Shown here piece by piece: positions 10,053-18,981 of a DNA stretch of 27,624 nt. Numbering within the stretch: the stretch's first letter is position 1; the number at the start of each line of letters is the position of its first letter. This stretch comes from Chara braunii (taxonomy: Eukaryota > Streptophyta > Charophyceae > Charales > Characeae). Where the stretch lies: assembly GCA_003427395.1 (NCBI GenBank), contig BFEA01000018.1:4068575-4096198 (forward strand). Reading direction: 5' to 3'. A program made the position numbers and the translations under genes. The notes under the pieces were generated by a model. The model made no database searches and had not been told where the DNA came from. It worked only from the letters and a program-made list of their open reading frames with translations.

Positions 10053-10455
10053 GAGGTGGACCCCACTTCTTTGCGGCAAAGCTTTGGAAGAAGATTTGTG
10101 AAACCCCACTGCTTTGCGGCAAAGGTTTGGAAAACGCTCAGATATGACGTGGCAGACATTTTCACTCAGTTTTGTTCGGCCATTCTGAGGGAGTAGGGGG
10201 GGGGGGCACCTCCCTCGGTTTGGCCATCCCATGTGGAAAGGAGAGCCAGGGATTGGGTGAGAACCGAGACAAGCGGACGTGAAGTTTCCATATAGGGAAA
10301 GTCTTCCCTATCCGGTAACCGGCACCAACGGAACTGCCGAAAATTTGTGCTGCAGTGGGGTCTGCTTTTCTCTTTCCCACCTCCGGGGCCTACGATTTGG
10401 GTTTTCTGGAAGCTTTCCAGGCGGAAATTTGCCACAAAGCAGTGGGGTCCACCTC
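10053..10455. mobile_element. TAA-flanked MITE (PIF/Harbinger-like)
   Basis: Terminal inverted repeats begin GAGGTGGACCCCACT at 10053 and mirror at 10455, extending about 28 bp with few mismatches through CTTTGNGGCAAA. TAA lies immediately outside both ends (10050-10052 and 10456-10458). The element is 403 bp and non-coding. An internal relative of the left end recurs about 45 bases in, and a perfect hairpin ATAGGGAA-agtc-TTCCCTAT lies in the middle. A 3-bp TWA duplication is the hallmark of PIF/Harbinger and Tourist-like MITEs; the class assignment rests on that and size. Confidence 0.7.
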
Positions 10456-10458
10456 TAA

Positions 10459-11191
10459 GCTGCCTCGCATAATCTCCGGTACCGTGGCTGCGCCCCGCGC
10501 CCTGCGCGGCTCCAGTGCATCTCGCCTGCTTTCTGAGAGGACTTATCCCTTCGCCACTTCGGCCTCCAGGCCGTTGTTCTTGGAACTCAAAACTTCGTCC
10601 CCTCTACAACCCCTCCGCCCTGGCTGCGCCCCCGCGCTAAGCGCGGTTGCAGTCGGAAGTGCGCTCGCTCTCGACGCCCGGCGTGAACTGACACATGAAA
10701 TCTTGGTCCGAAGGAGGCTCTGCCATGACACATATCCTGTCGCCTAGGCTGTCCGAGGAAAGACGGGGCCGACCACTGTCAGGAACCCTCTGAAGATTCC
10801 CAGTCGATGCCCGTACCGACTACGTACTGCAAGGAACACTTAGAAATTTATCGCCAGTACGGTACCGGTGTTGGTGTTACCGTACCAATCAACGGGTCGA
10901 CGTAGATGGCGCGCATGTCGCTCCCGCTTTGCTATCTTTCCTCGTTTCGCGGCTTGGGGAAATTGATTGTTTGCGTTTGCATTTGCGTCTTCCCTTCTCC
11001 GTGAAGTGTTCGCTTTGTTGGTGTCCTCGGTTGTGTTTGTGCCTGGCTGTGCTGGGCAGGAAATTGTTCACGTGGTTTTCTTTGGCGGGACCTTCGGGGA
11101 TGCAGGAGCGGTCAAGCGGTTGACTTGGTCTGGTTTGGTTTGTTTTTGTGGCGTGACGTGACCCAGCGATGGAGTGTGATCAGTCGCAGCT
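10459..11191. other. Region upstream of the first long exon
   Basis: No gene is supported. An open frame at 10355-10747 starts inside the neighbouring MITE and is not believable. The stretch should contain the promoter and 5' untranslated region of the frame starting at 11192. I find no clear TATA box at a convincing distance. A short ATG frame at 11169-11198 overlaps the start and could be an upstream ORF. In the downstream gene's frame a TGA lies shortly before 11192. Confidence 0.4.
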
Positions 11192-13450
11192 ATGGTGAGA
11201 GCGATGGCGGTCGAGGAAGAAGGCGTTCTGCGGGGACGTTGGTCGCCGTCGTATGTGGCTGCCAAGAAGGCGTTGACTGGTGCAAAGTCAACGGTCTCCA
11301 CGATTGCGAAGCTAAGAGAGGAGCGAAGGAGATACTTGACCGAGCTAGAGCTCATACGTTGTGCGGCGGCGGATTCCCGACGGTGGAGGAAAGAGGAGGA
11401 AAAAGATCTCGAAGGAGGAGGGGGGGGGGGGCATGGCGCCGACATTGGGAGTGAGGAGGAAGAAGGGGAGTTTTGGACCGAAGACGAGAGGCAATCGATG
11501 GACTCGCTGTCGTCTCGGTCGACGAGGAGCATCAGGCCGAGTGCAGACGTCGATGCGATTGCGGATGTGGGGCATCAACTTGAAGCGGAGCGGCGGCCAC
11601 GTGACCCATCAGCTACAGCCGAAGGGAATGATGACATGGTTAAGCCGTCTGGGTTCGCGATGGCGGATGGCTTAGCGACCAGGGCAGATGTACAACTGTC
11701 ACGGTCTAGACTGCGGCCGTCGCTGGGCGGAGAGGATGACATGGCCGCCGCCATGTCGGATGAACTACTGACCAAGACGGCTGATATCGGCATGATAAAG
11801 AGTGGTGGACATCGATCGCTTGAGCGTGGTGATGATAAAGAGGGAGGAGCTGGGCGATCGGACGAAGGCATTGATAGGGCAGAAGGCGGCGGCGCTAGGA
11901 ACGTCAGTCTTGCTCCTTCTCGTCTTGTGGCGTCGGCCGCAGTTGTCGCCTTCGCGTCTTCGTCGCAGGCAAGGGGAGCCCGCGGCACCCAGCAAGAAGT
12001 CGGGGATGGCGATCGCTTCTCTGACGCGGCTGGGCGGGAAGAAGAGAACGGGGACAGTGCCGCAGCTCCTTTTCTGTCTCGTTCTGCGGAAGTTAGTACG
12101 ACCTCAGGGCCGTCTTTCGCGGAGGGGGGGGAAAGGAGGCACCGCGTCGGGTATGCGTGCGAGGAGAGTGTTGTCAACGACTTGGAAGTTAAGGGAGCTG
12201 CGTGCGAGGAGAGTGTTGTCAACGACTTGGAAGTTAAGGGAGCGGCTGAAGAAGGCCTGCGCTTCCCAGCAAGGAGAGACGAGGGTGATGGTCACTGCTC
12301 AGGCTGTCCACGACCGGTCGCTGCACACCAGGAGCTGCTCTTTGGCTCTGCTCTGGAAGTCCATACTTGCCGTCCTCAAGGCGACGCGGTCTTCGCCGGC
12401 AGCTTTACCAATACCTTGTCTCGATTGATTGACAATGGGAGCGGGGGGGAGAGAGGTGGCTGTGTTGAGGAGCACTCAGTCGTCTGCGCTACATCTGTTG
12501 AAATGCAGAGGGGAGGCGGCGCTGTCGGGACCGGTGCACCTGCACCTTACGACTGTGCAGAGAGCAGAAGGAACCTAGGAGAAGGTAGCAGCGACGACGC
12601 AGTACATGCAAATTTGATGTCGGTCGCTGGTCCTGAGGGTTCCTTGCTTTGTGGTACTTCCGCGCGCAGTAGTTTTCCTCGTCCTCTCGGTGGTGGTGAC
12701 GATGTGCTTTTTCCCGCCAGTTCTGATTCCCGCCATTTTGACGATCCGTCGAGATCGGGAATGGATACCGGAGAGGTGGATGGGCGACTCGGTGGCTCAG
12801 TGGCGACGTCATCTCACAGACCTGAACGCTCACCTGAATTTTCGTTGCCGCCGGCACTCGTGCCACGTGGCGCTGGTGGAGAGGCCAGCGAGCTTCTGCT
12901 TGGCGGCGTCGCCGCGGAGAGGGATGATTTCGCGCTTGGCGGGGCTTCTTCTTCTTCTCGAGGCGAAGTCAAACGCCTGCGCGCTTCTATGACTTTGACC
13001 AACTGCCCTCCTAATGCCTGTCTGCGCAATCGAAGTACAACAGCCAGCGATAATCCGACGGCTGACAACTGGTTGGAGGACTATGGCCTGCACAGCCAAC
13101 GGTCGAAAGAGCGGGTGGCGGCGGCGGCTGAGCGTCTGTTACCCGAGCGGGGCGATTCGATGCTTGCAGCTGATGGAGAGGCATTGTCTTCTCGGGACGG
13201 TTTCTTGCAATCATCGGCTCAGTCGCCATCTGCTTCGAAGAGGAAGGATGGTTCACGTTCTGATTGCGAGGACAACGATGAGGGGGAGAAGGAGAAGAGG
13301 GGGATGCAGTTGCGCCTGGGAGAGACGATGGGAGCAGGAGAGGACAGGGGGGACGGTACCAGGGCGATTCAAGAAGGAACTTCCACCGCCTCCTCGGAGG
13401 TTTTGGCGCTGGTAACCGATATGGCCTTAAAAATTAAGACTGCGCTTCAG
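11192..13450 (+). CDS. Long exon of a hypothetical disordered protein
   Basis: A 753-codon open frame starts at ATG 11192 (an in-frame TGA lies just upstream) and ends at a strong donor, CTTCAG|GTAAGA, in phase 0. The frame runs on into a (TC)n tract, so the exon almost certainly stops at 13450. Residues ~20-75 are charged and helical-looking (an LREERRR segment). The rest is rich in Ser, Ala, Gly, Arg and acidic residues and looks intrinsically disordered. A 15-residue unit beginning CEESVVND is tandemly duplicated. A six-Gly tract comes from a 12-G run at 11420-11431, a place where base-count errors could hide a frameshift. I recognise no domain. Its length amid repeat-rich DNA, without internal stops, argues for a real or recently real gene. 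Confidence 0.6.
12154..12243 (+). repeat. 45-bp in-frame tandem duplication
   Basis: The unit encoding CEESVVNDLEVKGAA is present twice in direct tandem, identical or nearly so at DNA level. It adds 15 residues without breaking the frame. Its near identity suggests a recent slippage or unequal exchange event. Confidence 0.9.
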
Positions 13451-13502
13451 GTAAGATATCTCTCTCTGTCTCTCTCTCTCCCTTTCTCTCTCCTGTTCTT
13501 TT

Positions 13503-13561
<59 letters not shown>

Positions 13562-14219
13562 CTTTTGCACAAGTAGACACGCACAAAGAGGGGCTCGGTC
13601 GCTTCCTTGGCACTCTCCCTCCTTCGCCCCCGACGCCCAAGCTAGTGATAAATTGGGTGCACATGCAATATGGGCTTGGAAATGAAAACTGGGCTTCGTG
13701 TGAGGCGTCGCTCTCTCTCTCTCTGTCTTTCTCTCCCTGTCTCTCTCTCCCTCTCTGTGCTCCAGTCTCTCTTCGTCTTTCTCTTATAACAAACACACAT
13801 GCGCAGACGTCCCACCATACCCTCCAAGCTTGTGACGTACTGGGGTGCAATCATACTGTGGATGCATTTTCTGTTCACTTCCGCTTTGAATCGATGAACG
13901 CTAATGGGGTTTGTCCCACCTCTTCCCCTCCCCACCATCAAGTGAGGGCGTGAGTGGATGAACGGTGTGGCTGTATGGTCTGCTTTCCTTTGGGTCAACC
14001 GCGCTGAAATTATGCGCCGAAGTAGGAATTGAATTGCCCAATAGGAAATAGCAAGTAGCGGATCCCAAATAGGAAGTAGCCAGTTGCCCAAATAGGACGT
14101 GGATTGCCCAAATAGGAATTGAATTGTGCTAATACCAGTGAAGGTTCTCGTGGCGAATCTTCCTCGAAAGTTCATCGAACGTGTTTCAATCGCAGTAGCG
14201 GAGTGAACAAGTATGGATC

Positions 14220-14255
<36 letters not shown>

Positions 14256-14340
14256 CAAACGGATCGTTTTGGATAGATGGTGGTTTGTTTTCTTGATTTT
14301 GTCGACAGGTTTAAAAATTGGACTATGGGCCCTATATATA
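13451..14340 (+). other. Start of intron or intergenic interval with TC microsatellites
   Basis: The interval starts GTAAGATA and is dominated by (TC)n from about 13460 to 13562, with a pure run at 13507-13552, and again at about 13709-13790. Near 14025-14125 a short motif, TTGCCCAAATAGGA, recurs irregularly about five times. A run of 32 T's lies at 14224-14255. Minus-strand open frames here only read the GA repeat. I see no gene. Confidence 0.6.
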
Positions 14341-14534
14341 GATGCACCGCTTGCCAAATGTGAAAATTCTCAGGTGTGTTGTTCCACCAATGTGAAAATT
14401 GGAGGATCTATTGTCTTGTGGTGGGTGTAAAAAAAAAAGAAAAAAAAAAGCTGTTCCACGAAAAATGTGCACATTGGTGGTACTGTTCCAGTTTGATGCA
14501 CCCCGGTTTTTGTAGATTTGGCAAGTGGTGTACC
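14341..14534. mobile_element. TA-flanked foldback MITE
   Basis: The terminal inverted repeat GATGCACCGCTTGCCAAAT (14341-14359) pairs with 14516-14534 at 16 of 19 positions. TA lies just outside each end (14339-14340 and 14535-14536). A second, perfect inner pair, CCACCAATGTG (14384-14394) with CACATTGGTGG (14470-14480), continues the foldback. The centre holds an A-rich tract. It is 194 bp and non-coding, resembling Stowaway/mariner-type MITEs; the superfamily is inferred from the TA flanks. Confidence 0.6.
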
Positions 14535-14665
14535 TATGCGGCGGTGTATCGATCAGCGGGCTCAAATCGAGGAAACAGCTTTTGAAAGAATCTCGTCAGG
14601 GCAAGCCAGCGCTCAGAGCTATGCCACGTGAAAGTGCATACTTACTCTTTAACAAAATGCACTAA

Positions 14666-14779
14666 GGGGCTCGCCGCACGACTCGCCAAAAGGCCAGCAT
14701 TTGGAATGCATTGGGCCCACGGTTGTTGTCCAGATACATTCAAAATAGTGGCGTTTGGTGAGTGGTGCGGTGAGCCCCC
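14666..14779. mobile_element. Foldback element with ~30-bp inverted ends
   Basis: The left end GGGGCTCGCCGCACGACTCG matches the complement of the right end with about five mismatches over 30 bases. Inner arms (TTTGGAATGCAT against ATACATTCAAAAT) extend the foldback. Length is about 114 bp. I could not assign a target duplication (left flank CTAA, right flank CAAA). It sits between two other foldback elements in the same presumed intron. Confidence 0.5.
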
Positions 14780-14847
14780 AAATGTGAACAGAAATGCCCA
14801 GAAATCCCCTCAGGTATAGCCCTCAGGTGATGGGTTTAAGTGTATTA

Positions 14848-14949
14848 GTCTTTACTCGAATAGAACGCCCGGTCATTATCGTTGCATCCGGCTTGAAAGT
14901 GGCGCCAAATGCAGTTACAATGAGCGGGCGTTCTATTCGGGTGAAGACG
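14848..14949 (+). mobile_element. Foldback element copy A
   Basis: The left arm runs GTCTTTACTCGAATAGAACG and on through CCCGGTCATTATC. The right arm is its near-complement, ending GTTCTATTCGGGTGAAGAC. The loop region (GCATCCGGCTTGAAAGTGGCGCCAAATGCAG) corresponds base for base to copy B at 20082-20192, with scattered substitutions. It is about 101 bp and non-coding, and its transcript would fold into a long hairpin. Confidence 0.75.
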
Positions 14950-15465
14950 TTTGGCGAATGTGAAAGGGATCTCGATTGAGTTTTTTTTAATTTCGACACT
15001 CTTTCTTTTTGCTGTTTTTTGTCACTTCTTCTGTTCCTGTTTTGCTCAGTAGTGCGTCAAAAGAATGCATCTCCTGGTTTTTTTTTTTTTTTTTTTTCCC
15101 TCCCCTGTGAATGGATGGATCGAAAAACAAGAAAAGGCAAAATGGGGAACGCATCTTTTTTTTTTGGGGGGGGGAGGGGGGAAGAACTCAGTGCATTCTT
15201 TTATGAGAAAACTACGGTGCAGTCAGGGTTACAGTTTGTAATTGCATTCGAAACTGCGTTTTATCAGTTTAGTCAGGGCCCGAGTTTCAATTGCAGTTTA
15301 GTCAGGGCCCCAGTTTCAATTGCAGTTTAGTCAGGGCCCTAGTTTGTATTTGCATTTGAAACTCGGGCTCGCTTTTTCTAGCAGTTCAGTCAGGCACATG
15401 GCCGTTTCTTTCTTTCCTGTGTCTTTTTTTTTTTTTCTCCCTTTTTTTTGTAATCCTTTTTTTTT

Positions 15466-15479
15466 CTGTCTTTTTTTTC
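15466..15479. repeat. Target-site duplication, copy 1 (3' side of U6 pseudogene)
   Basis: CTGTCTTTTTTTTC here is identical to 15601-15614. The two copies bracket the U6-like sequence and its A-rich tail exactly, as expected for LINE-mediated insertion. Confidence 0.75.
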
Positions 15480-15496
15480 TTTTTTCTTTTTTTTTT

Positions 15497-15550
15497 AAAT
15501 TTTGGACCATTTCTCAATTTATGCGTGCCATCCTTGAAAGTGCAGGTGCC

Positions 15551-15582
<32 letters not shown>

Positions 15583-15600
15583 ACGGATGTCCCGAAGGGC
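15497..15600 (-). pseudogene. U6: Processed U6 snRNA pseudogene
   Basis: Read on the minus strand this is a full-length U6 copy: a 5' hairpin GCCCTTCGGGAC, the intact ACAGAGA box (GATACAGAGAAGATTAGC), the AGC triad, and a plant-type 3' end (AAATTGAGAAATGGTCC). The internal stem-loop is damaged: CACCTGCACTTTCAAGGATG replaces the usual shorter sequence, with about three extra bases. Instead of a T-run terminator, the copy continues into an A-rich tail (15496-15480), and a 14-bp duplication flanks the whole. I see no plant U6 promoter elements upstream (USE or a well-placed TATA). It is therefore a retrotransposed, probably non-functional copy. Confidence 0.85.
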
Positions 15601-15614
15601 CTGTCTTTTTTTTC
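15601..15614. repeat. Target-site duplication, copy 2 (5' side of U6 pseudogene)
   Basis: An identical partner of 15466-15479. It abuts the first base of the U6 copy with no gap, so the pseudogene is full length at its 5' end. Confidence 0.75.
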
Positions 15615-15786
15615 CGTTGCGTGCCGCGGTCCGTTTCTTTCTTTTTCGTTTCTTTTCTTTTCTTTTTTTTTTTTTTTCCTTTCTTTTTTTTTTTTTTTTT
15701 TTGGTCGCCTGCGCTGCGCCAGGCCTCTCCGCAGCTAGAAGGGAAAAAAAAAAAACAAAAAAAAAACAGCCCCATGGTTGGGCCAC

Positions 15787-15894
15787 GTCTCGGCCACACC
15801 TGAGACTGGCCACGGCCGAGATGTCTCGGCCACACCCCGGACTGGCCACGGCCGAGATGTCTCGGCCACACCCCAGATTGGCCACGGCCGAGAT
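15787..15894. repeat. 36-bp GC-rich tandem repeat, three copies
   Basis: Units begin GTCTCGGCCACACC at 15787, 15823 and 15859, followed by a partial copy. Each junction forms the inverted repeat GGCCGAGA-tg-TCTCGGCC. Open frames through it merely read the repeat. It lies inside the Mutator-like element. Confidence 0.85.
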
Positions 15895-16020
15895 GCCACA
15901 GCCGAGATTCACAGGCACTACCCTTCACAGGCAAACGCGAAGTCTCAAGGGTAGCCTACTCAGAAGAAGTGGGGGCCTCGGGGCAGTGATGGAGGCCAAA
16001 AAAAAAAAAAAGAAAAAAAA

Positions 16021-16084
16021 AAAGTAAAGAAACGAGGAACTTGGAATCCAAAAAAGTAAAGAAACGAGGAACTTGGAATCCACC
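16021..16084. repeat. 32-bp tandem duplication
   Basis: AAAGTAAAGAAACGAGGAAC and the following TTGGAATCCA occur at 16021 and again at 16053. The second copy's TGGAATCCACC (16074-16084) also forms an 11-bp inverted repeat with GGTGGATTCCA at 16219-16229, possibly the ends of a small nested foldback. Confidence 0.75.
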
Positions 16085-16840
16085 TGCGTCGGGAAGGCCC
16101 TCAGGTCACCGGTGCTTTGAGGAATGTATCTGGCCAGGAAGTGAGGAACATGAAACAGGTCGATTTCCTTTTTTGTTTCTTGTTGTGAGGTCCCTGTAGT
16201 GCCCTGCCAGCCAGGCAGGGTGGATTCCACGCTTCATTGAGTTCTAGACAAGTACTGTAGCATCCTGTATCTGACCGCAATCACAGCATAAGGGATGTTT
16301 TTTTTTTTTTTTGTTTATCTGCTGTTCGTGGATAGACGAGGGCCCTGACTGAACTGCATAGGGCCGAGTTTCAACTGCAATTGAAACTCAGGCCGAGTGT
16401 CAACTGCAATTGAAACTCGGGCCCTGACGAAACTGCTAAAACACAGTTTCGAATGCAATTACAAACTGTTTTGGTGACTGCGCTGAAGTTACCCCTTCTT
16501 TTATTTATCATTATAACATCTGAAGCGTCTACTCTGAGGAAATCATCTCCATCTCTTACAGCCCAGCAAGTCGAAATTTGCCCAACCTGATTTGACACCA
16601 ACCCCCTGGCCTTCCAAACATGTGAAACGCATGGTGTTCTGTTTTGCTTTTGCCCAACAGGACCAAACTTTTGTGCAAAGTGTGAAACGGATCTTTAGGC
16701 CCACGCTCCGTGTGCTTATTCCTGTTTGTTAATTGCCAGTTGTCTCGCGTTGGCATGCTCAGACGTTGGATCGGACGGCAAGCGAGAGAAGGTTCTTCCG
16801 CTCCGCTAATAACAGTGGTGAGGACACTCCTCCCACTGAC

Positions 16841-17084
16841 ATGATAGCAGCAGTCGCCGGAGCAAGTGTGGCTGTTGAGTCAGCATACGAACATACAGCA
16901 GCAGCAGCAGCGACGGCGACATCGGCCCTTAGAAAGACGGGGGCGAGACTCGACATTGTGGGTTCAAAACCGGGAGATTTAGGAGGAGGCGGTGGAGGGG
17001 AGGGGGACACAGGAGGAGAAGCAGGCAGGAATGCAGCAGCAGCAGCAGCAGCAGTACCAGCAGCCGTATCAACAGCAACAGCGG

Positions 17085-17116
<32 letters not shown>

Positions 17117-18391
17117 GGAGGAGGAGGAGGAAGAGGAAGAGGAAGAAGAGGGAGGGGAAGTGGAGGAAGAGGAGGCGGGGCCGGCAGGGGGGGAGGAGCT
17201 GTACGCCAGAGCGATGATGCTGATGGCATCAGCAGCAGTCAGTCGGCAGCTTTGCGGTTACTACCAGAGCGGGGTAAAAAGGGAGGTGGTGGGATGGAGG
17301 AGAGAGCTCTTGCGTGGGGAAGTGTGGAATCAAAAGGATCGGATTACTTTGCACAAGAAATTGATAGGAAGATGTGGAGGACAACAGCTCTCCGTGGCGA
17401 TGGAACCAATGGGGATCGCGCTGACGATGGTGGTCGGGATTGTGGGGATGACAGTCAATCTGGATGGGGATTTGGATCTGCTGCTGTAGTTGTAGGTCGG
17501 GATTGTCGTCCTGATGTCACAAAGGTGGATGTGAAATTGGAACAAGGAAGCCCAAGACCCAGTCGACGGAACAAGACGGGTGAGGCTGCTGCTGCTGCAG
17601 CTGCTGAGGAGTCCCGACCGGCGGCCGTTGGAAATGCGCCTGGGGGGGACAGCATCCGATGCTCGGCGCGCAGTGTACCTTCGTCTTCTTCTCACCACAG
17701 AGTCTCGCTTCGGGGGGGGTATTCGGAACTGGTGGGGGTTGCAGATGATCAGGGATGCTCGGCGTGCAGTGATCGGCGTGCTTTACCAGCACAGTGTAGC
17801 AAAGGTGGTGCTGTTGAGGATTGCACAGTTGCAGGCAAACGTGATGATTATGATGGCGATTGCCAGGAGGAGGAGGAGGAGGAGGAGGAGGAGGAGGAGG
17901 AGGTGGTGGCAAAAGAGGAGGTGGCTGGGGAGAGGGTGGTGAGGAGGAAACGTCCTGAGGCTTCTGGAAAGCTAGGCGGCTCTCGAAACAAATACATTCC
18001 CTCTGCCAAAAATGCTGATGGAAAAGCCAAGCAAGCTGAAGGATCGGCCAAGATCGACGGTGGCGCTGATGTGAGGGAGGAGAGGAAGAAGAAGAGTGTC
18101 ATTGATCGGACGGTGAAGAAGACTGCATTGTCGACAGCAGCAGCTGTGCGTCCCGTAGTGGGAGCTCAGCCAGCCGGCAAAAGAGCCCGCCTGAAGGTCC
18201 AAGCTGATGGGTCTGAGCGTGGTGCAGAGCCGTTAGTTGAAAGTCGAGGAACGAAAAGGGATGAGGGACACGTGGCAGCAGTACATGCGCCGAAGGATGA
18301 TGTCCACGTGGCAGCAGCACAAGCGGTGGATGTGCGTCCTTCGCAGGGCGATAGCGATGGTTATGACGTCAACAGAAATTGTAATGCCAAG
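16841..18391 (+). CDS. Long exon of a hypothetical Gly/Arg-, Glu- and Lys-rich protein
   Basis: The frame is open from just after a TAA at 16730-16732. The first ATG is 16841, giving 517 codons to a donor CCAAG|GTTTGT at 18391/18392 in phase 0. Features in order are Ala-rich runs from GCA repeats, a Gly/Arg-rich tract from GGA repeats (residues ~80-120), a run of 12 Glu near residue 345, and basic clusters (RRKRPEASGK, GKRARLK) resembling nuclear localisation signals. No catalytic domain is seen. The composition suggests a disordered nuclear or RNA-binding protein, but simple repeats create much of it. An acceptor at 16739 would join in phase 1, which does not fit the phase-0 donor at 13450. 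So it is either a separate gene starting at 16841 or part of one gene with an intermediate exon I cannot find. Confidence 0.5.
17030..17170 (+). repeat. GCA and GGA/GAA microsatellite block in the exon
   Basis: A (GCA)n run at about 17034-17055 is followed by a purine block of GGA/GAA triplets to about 17170. Pure triplet periodicity keeps the frame. A second GAG run lies at 17867-17902 and encodes the Glu tract. Confidence 0.85.
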
Positions 18392-18539
18392 GTTTGTGAT
18401 CTTCTTCTTCTTCTTCTTCTTCTTCTTGGTATTTTTGTTCTCCCTTTTTTTTTAGTTTTCCTTTTTGAAAAGGCGACGGCTTTGAGATATCAACTTTGGA
18501 CTGACCTGCCCCAAGCAATTTAGAAGTATCTTATTCTGT

Positions 18540-18620
18540 TCATCTGGTTACATCTGGATTCAAACTAGGGTCTGTATCCTCAGTCATGGGTGTACCACCA
18601 ACTGAGCTAGGCCCTTTTCG
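18540..18620 (-). repeat. tRNA-derived sequence (SINE head or tRNA pseudogene)
   Basis: On the minus strand, TAGCTCAGTTGG (18609-18598) is a perfect Pol III A box. AGTTTGAATCC (18566-18556) is a near-perfect B box, 31 bases further on. The intervening CATGACTGAGGATACAGACC resembles an anticodon arm, but the D-stem partner GAGC is absent and neither T-stem nor acceptor pairs properly. This points to a tRNA-derived SINE or decayed tRNA. The minus-strand sequence runs on to an A-rich tract near 18450; no target duplication was found. Confidence 0.5.
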
Positions 18621-18764
18621 GCCTCTTTGCTAAGAATAGATCAAGTGGAGTTACGGTTCTCATCAGTTTAGTATCTGATCCATCGTCTATCAGGCCATTT
18701 GAAAAAAAAAAAGAGGGGATCGTTGGCGGGTAAAATGGTACCCGTGACTCTTGCTGCTCAGAGA

Positions 18765-18948
18765 GCCATCCCCACACGGAATCTGACTGCAATTGCGGTC
18801 AGATGCCTGCACCAAAGTCTTGTAGCTATGTGTGATGTCTAAGCTCTCACTTCCTAGCCATCCCCACACGGAATCTGACTGCAATTGCGGTCAGATGCCT
18901 GCACCAAAGTCTTGTAGCAATGTGTGATGTCTAAGCTCTCACTTCCTA
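18765..18948 (+). repeat. 92-bp tandem duplication
   Basis: Copies at 18765-18856 and 18857-18948 differ at a single base (TAGCTATG against TAGCAATG). Each contains the near-palindrome CTGACTGCAATTGCGGTCAG, related to motifs at 1522 and 16267. Near identity implies a recent event within the presumed intron. Confidence 0.9.
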
Positions 18949-18981
18949 ATTGACTCCTTTCTTTTTCTTTTCCTTCTGTAG

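Larger units (their letters stand above)
15205..16495. mobile_element. Mutator-like non-autonomous element with 9-bp flanking repeats
   Basis: A long terminal inverted repeat (about 190 bp left, 15205-15394; about 156 bp right, 16340-16495) frames 1291 bp. The ends start GAGAAAACTACGGTGCAGTC and GGGGTAACTTCAGCGCAGTC. The match is moderate over the first 34 bases, then very high over the next ~55. The 9-mer TTCTTTTAT lies directly outside both ends (15196-15204 and 16496-16504). Long TIRs with 9-bp duplications are the signature of Mutator-like elements. Repeated subunits of the type AGTTTCAATTGCAGT occur inside both arms. There is no transposase frame; the inside holds a U6 pseudogene, T-rich tracts and a 36-bp tandem repeat. 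The duplicated 9-mer is T-rich, which weakens it somewhat. Confidence 0.65.
18392..18981 (+). other. Probable intron
   Basis: The interval starts GTTTGTGA followed by (TTC)n at 18402-18428, and ends with a classic C/T-rich acceptor TTTTCCTTCTGTAG at 18981. Both flanking exons are in phase 0. Inside lie a tRNA-like or SINE-like segment on the minus strand and a 92-bp tandem duplication. Confidence 0.55.

Noticed and set aside
10355-10747. 130-codon open frame
   Set aside because: It starts inside the TAA-flanked MITE and has no homology I recognise; GC-rich chance frame.
11575-12222. 215-codon minus-strand open frame
   Set aside because: Antisense shadow of the long plus-strand exon.
13434-14175. 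Minus-strand open frames of 138 and 177 codons rich in Arg-Glu
   Set aside because: They read the TC/GA microsatellites; the repetitive protein is a product of the simple repeat.
16562-16732. Upstream extension of the second long exon from the acceptor at 16561 (CTCTTACAG)
   Set aside because: The frame matches the donor at 13450, but a TAA at 16730-16732 ends it before the long frame begins.
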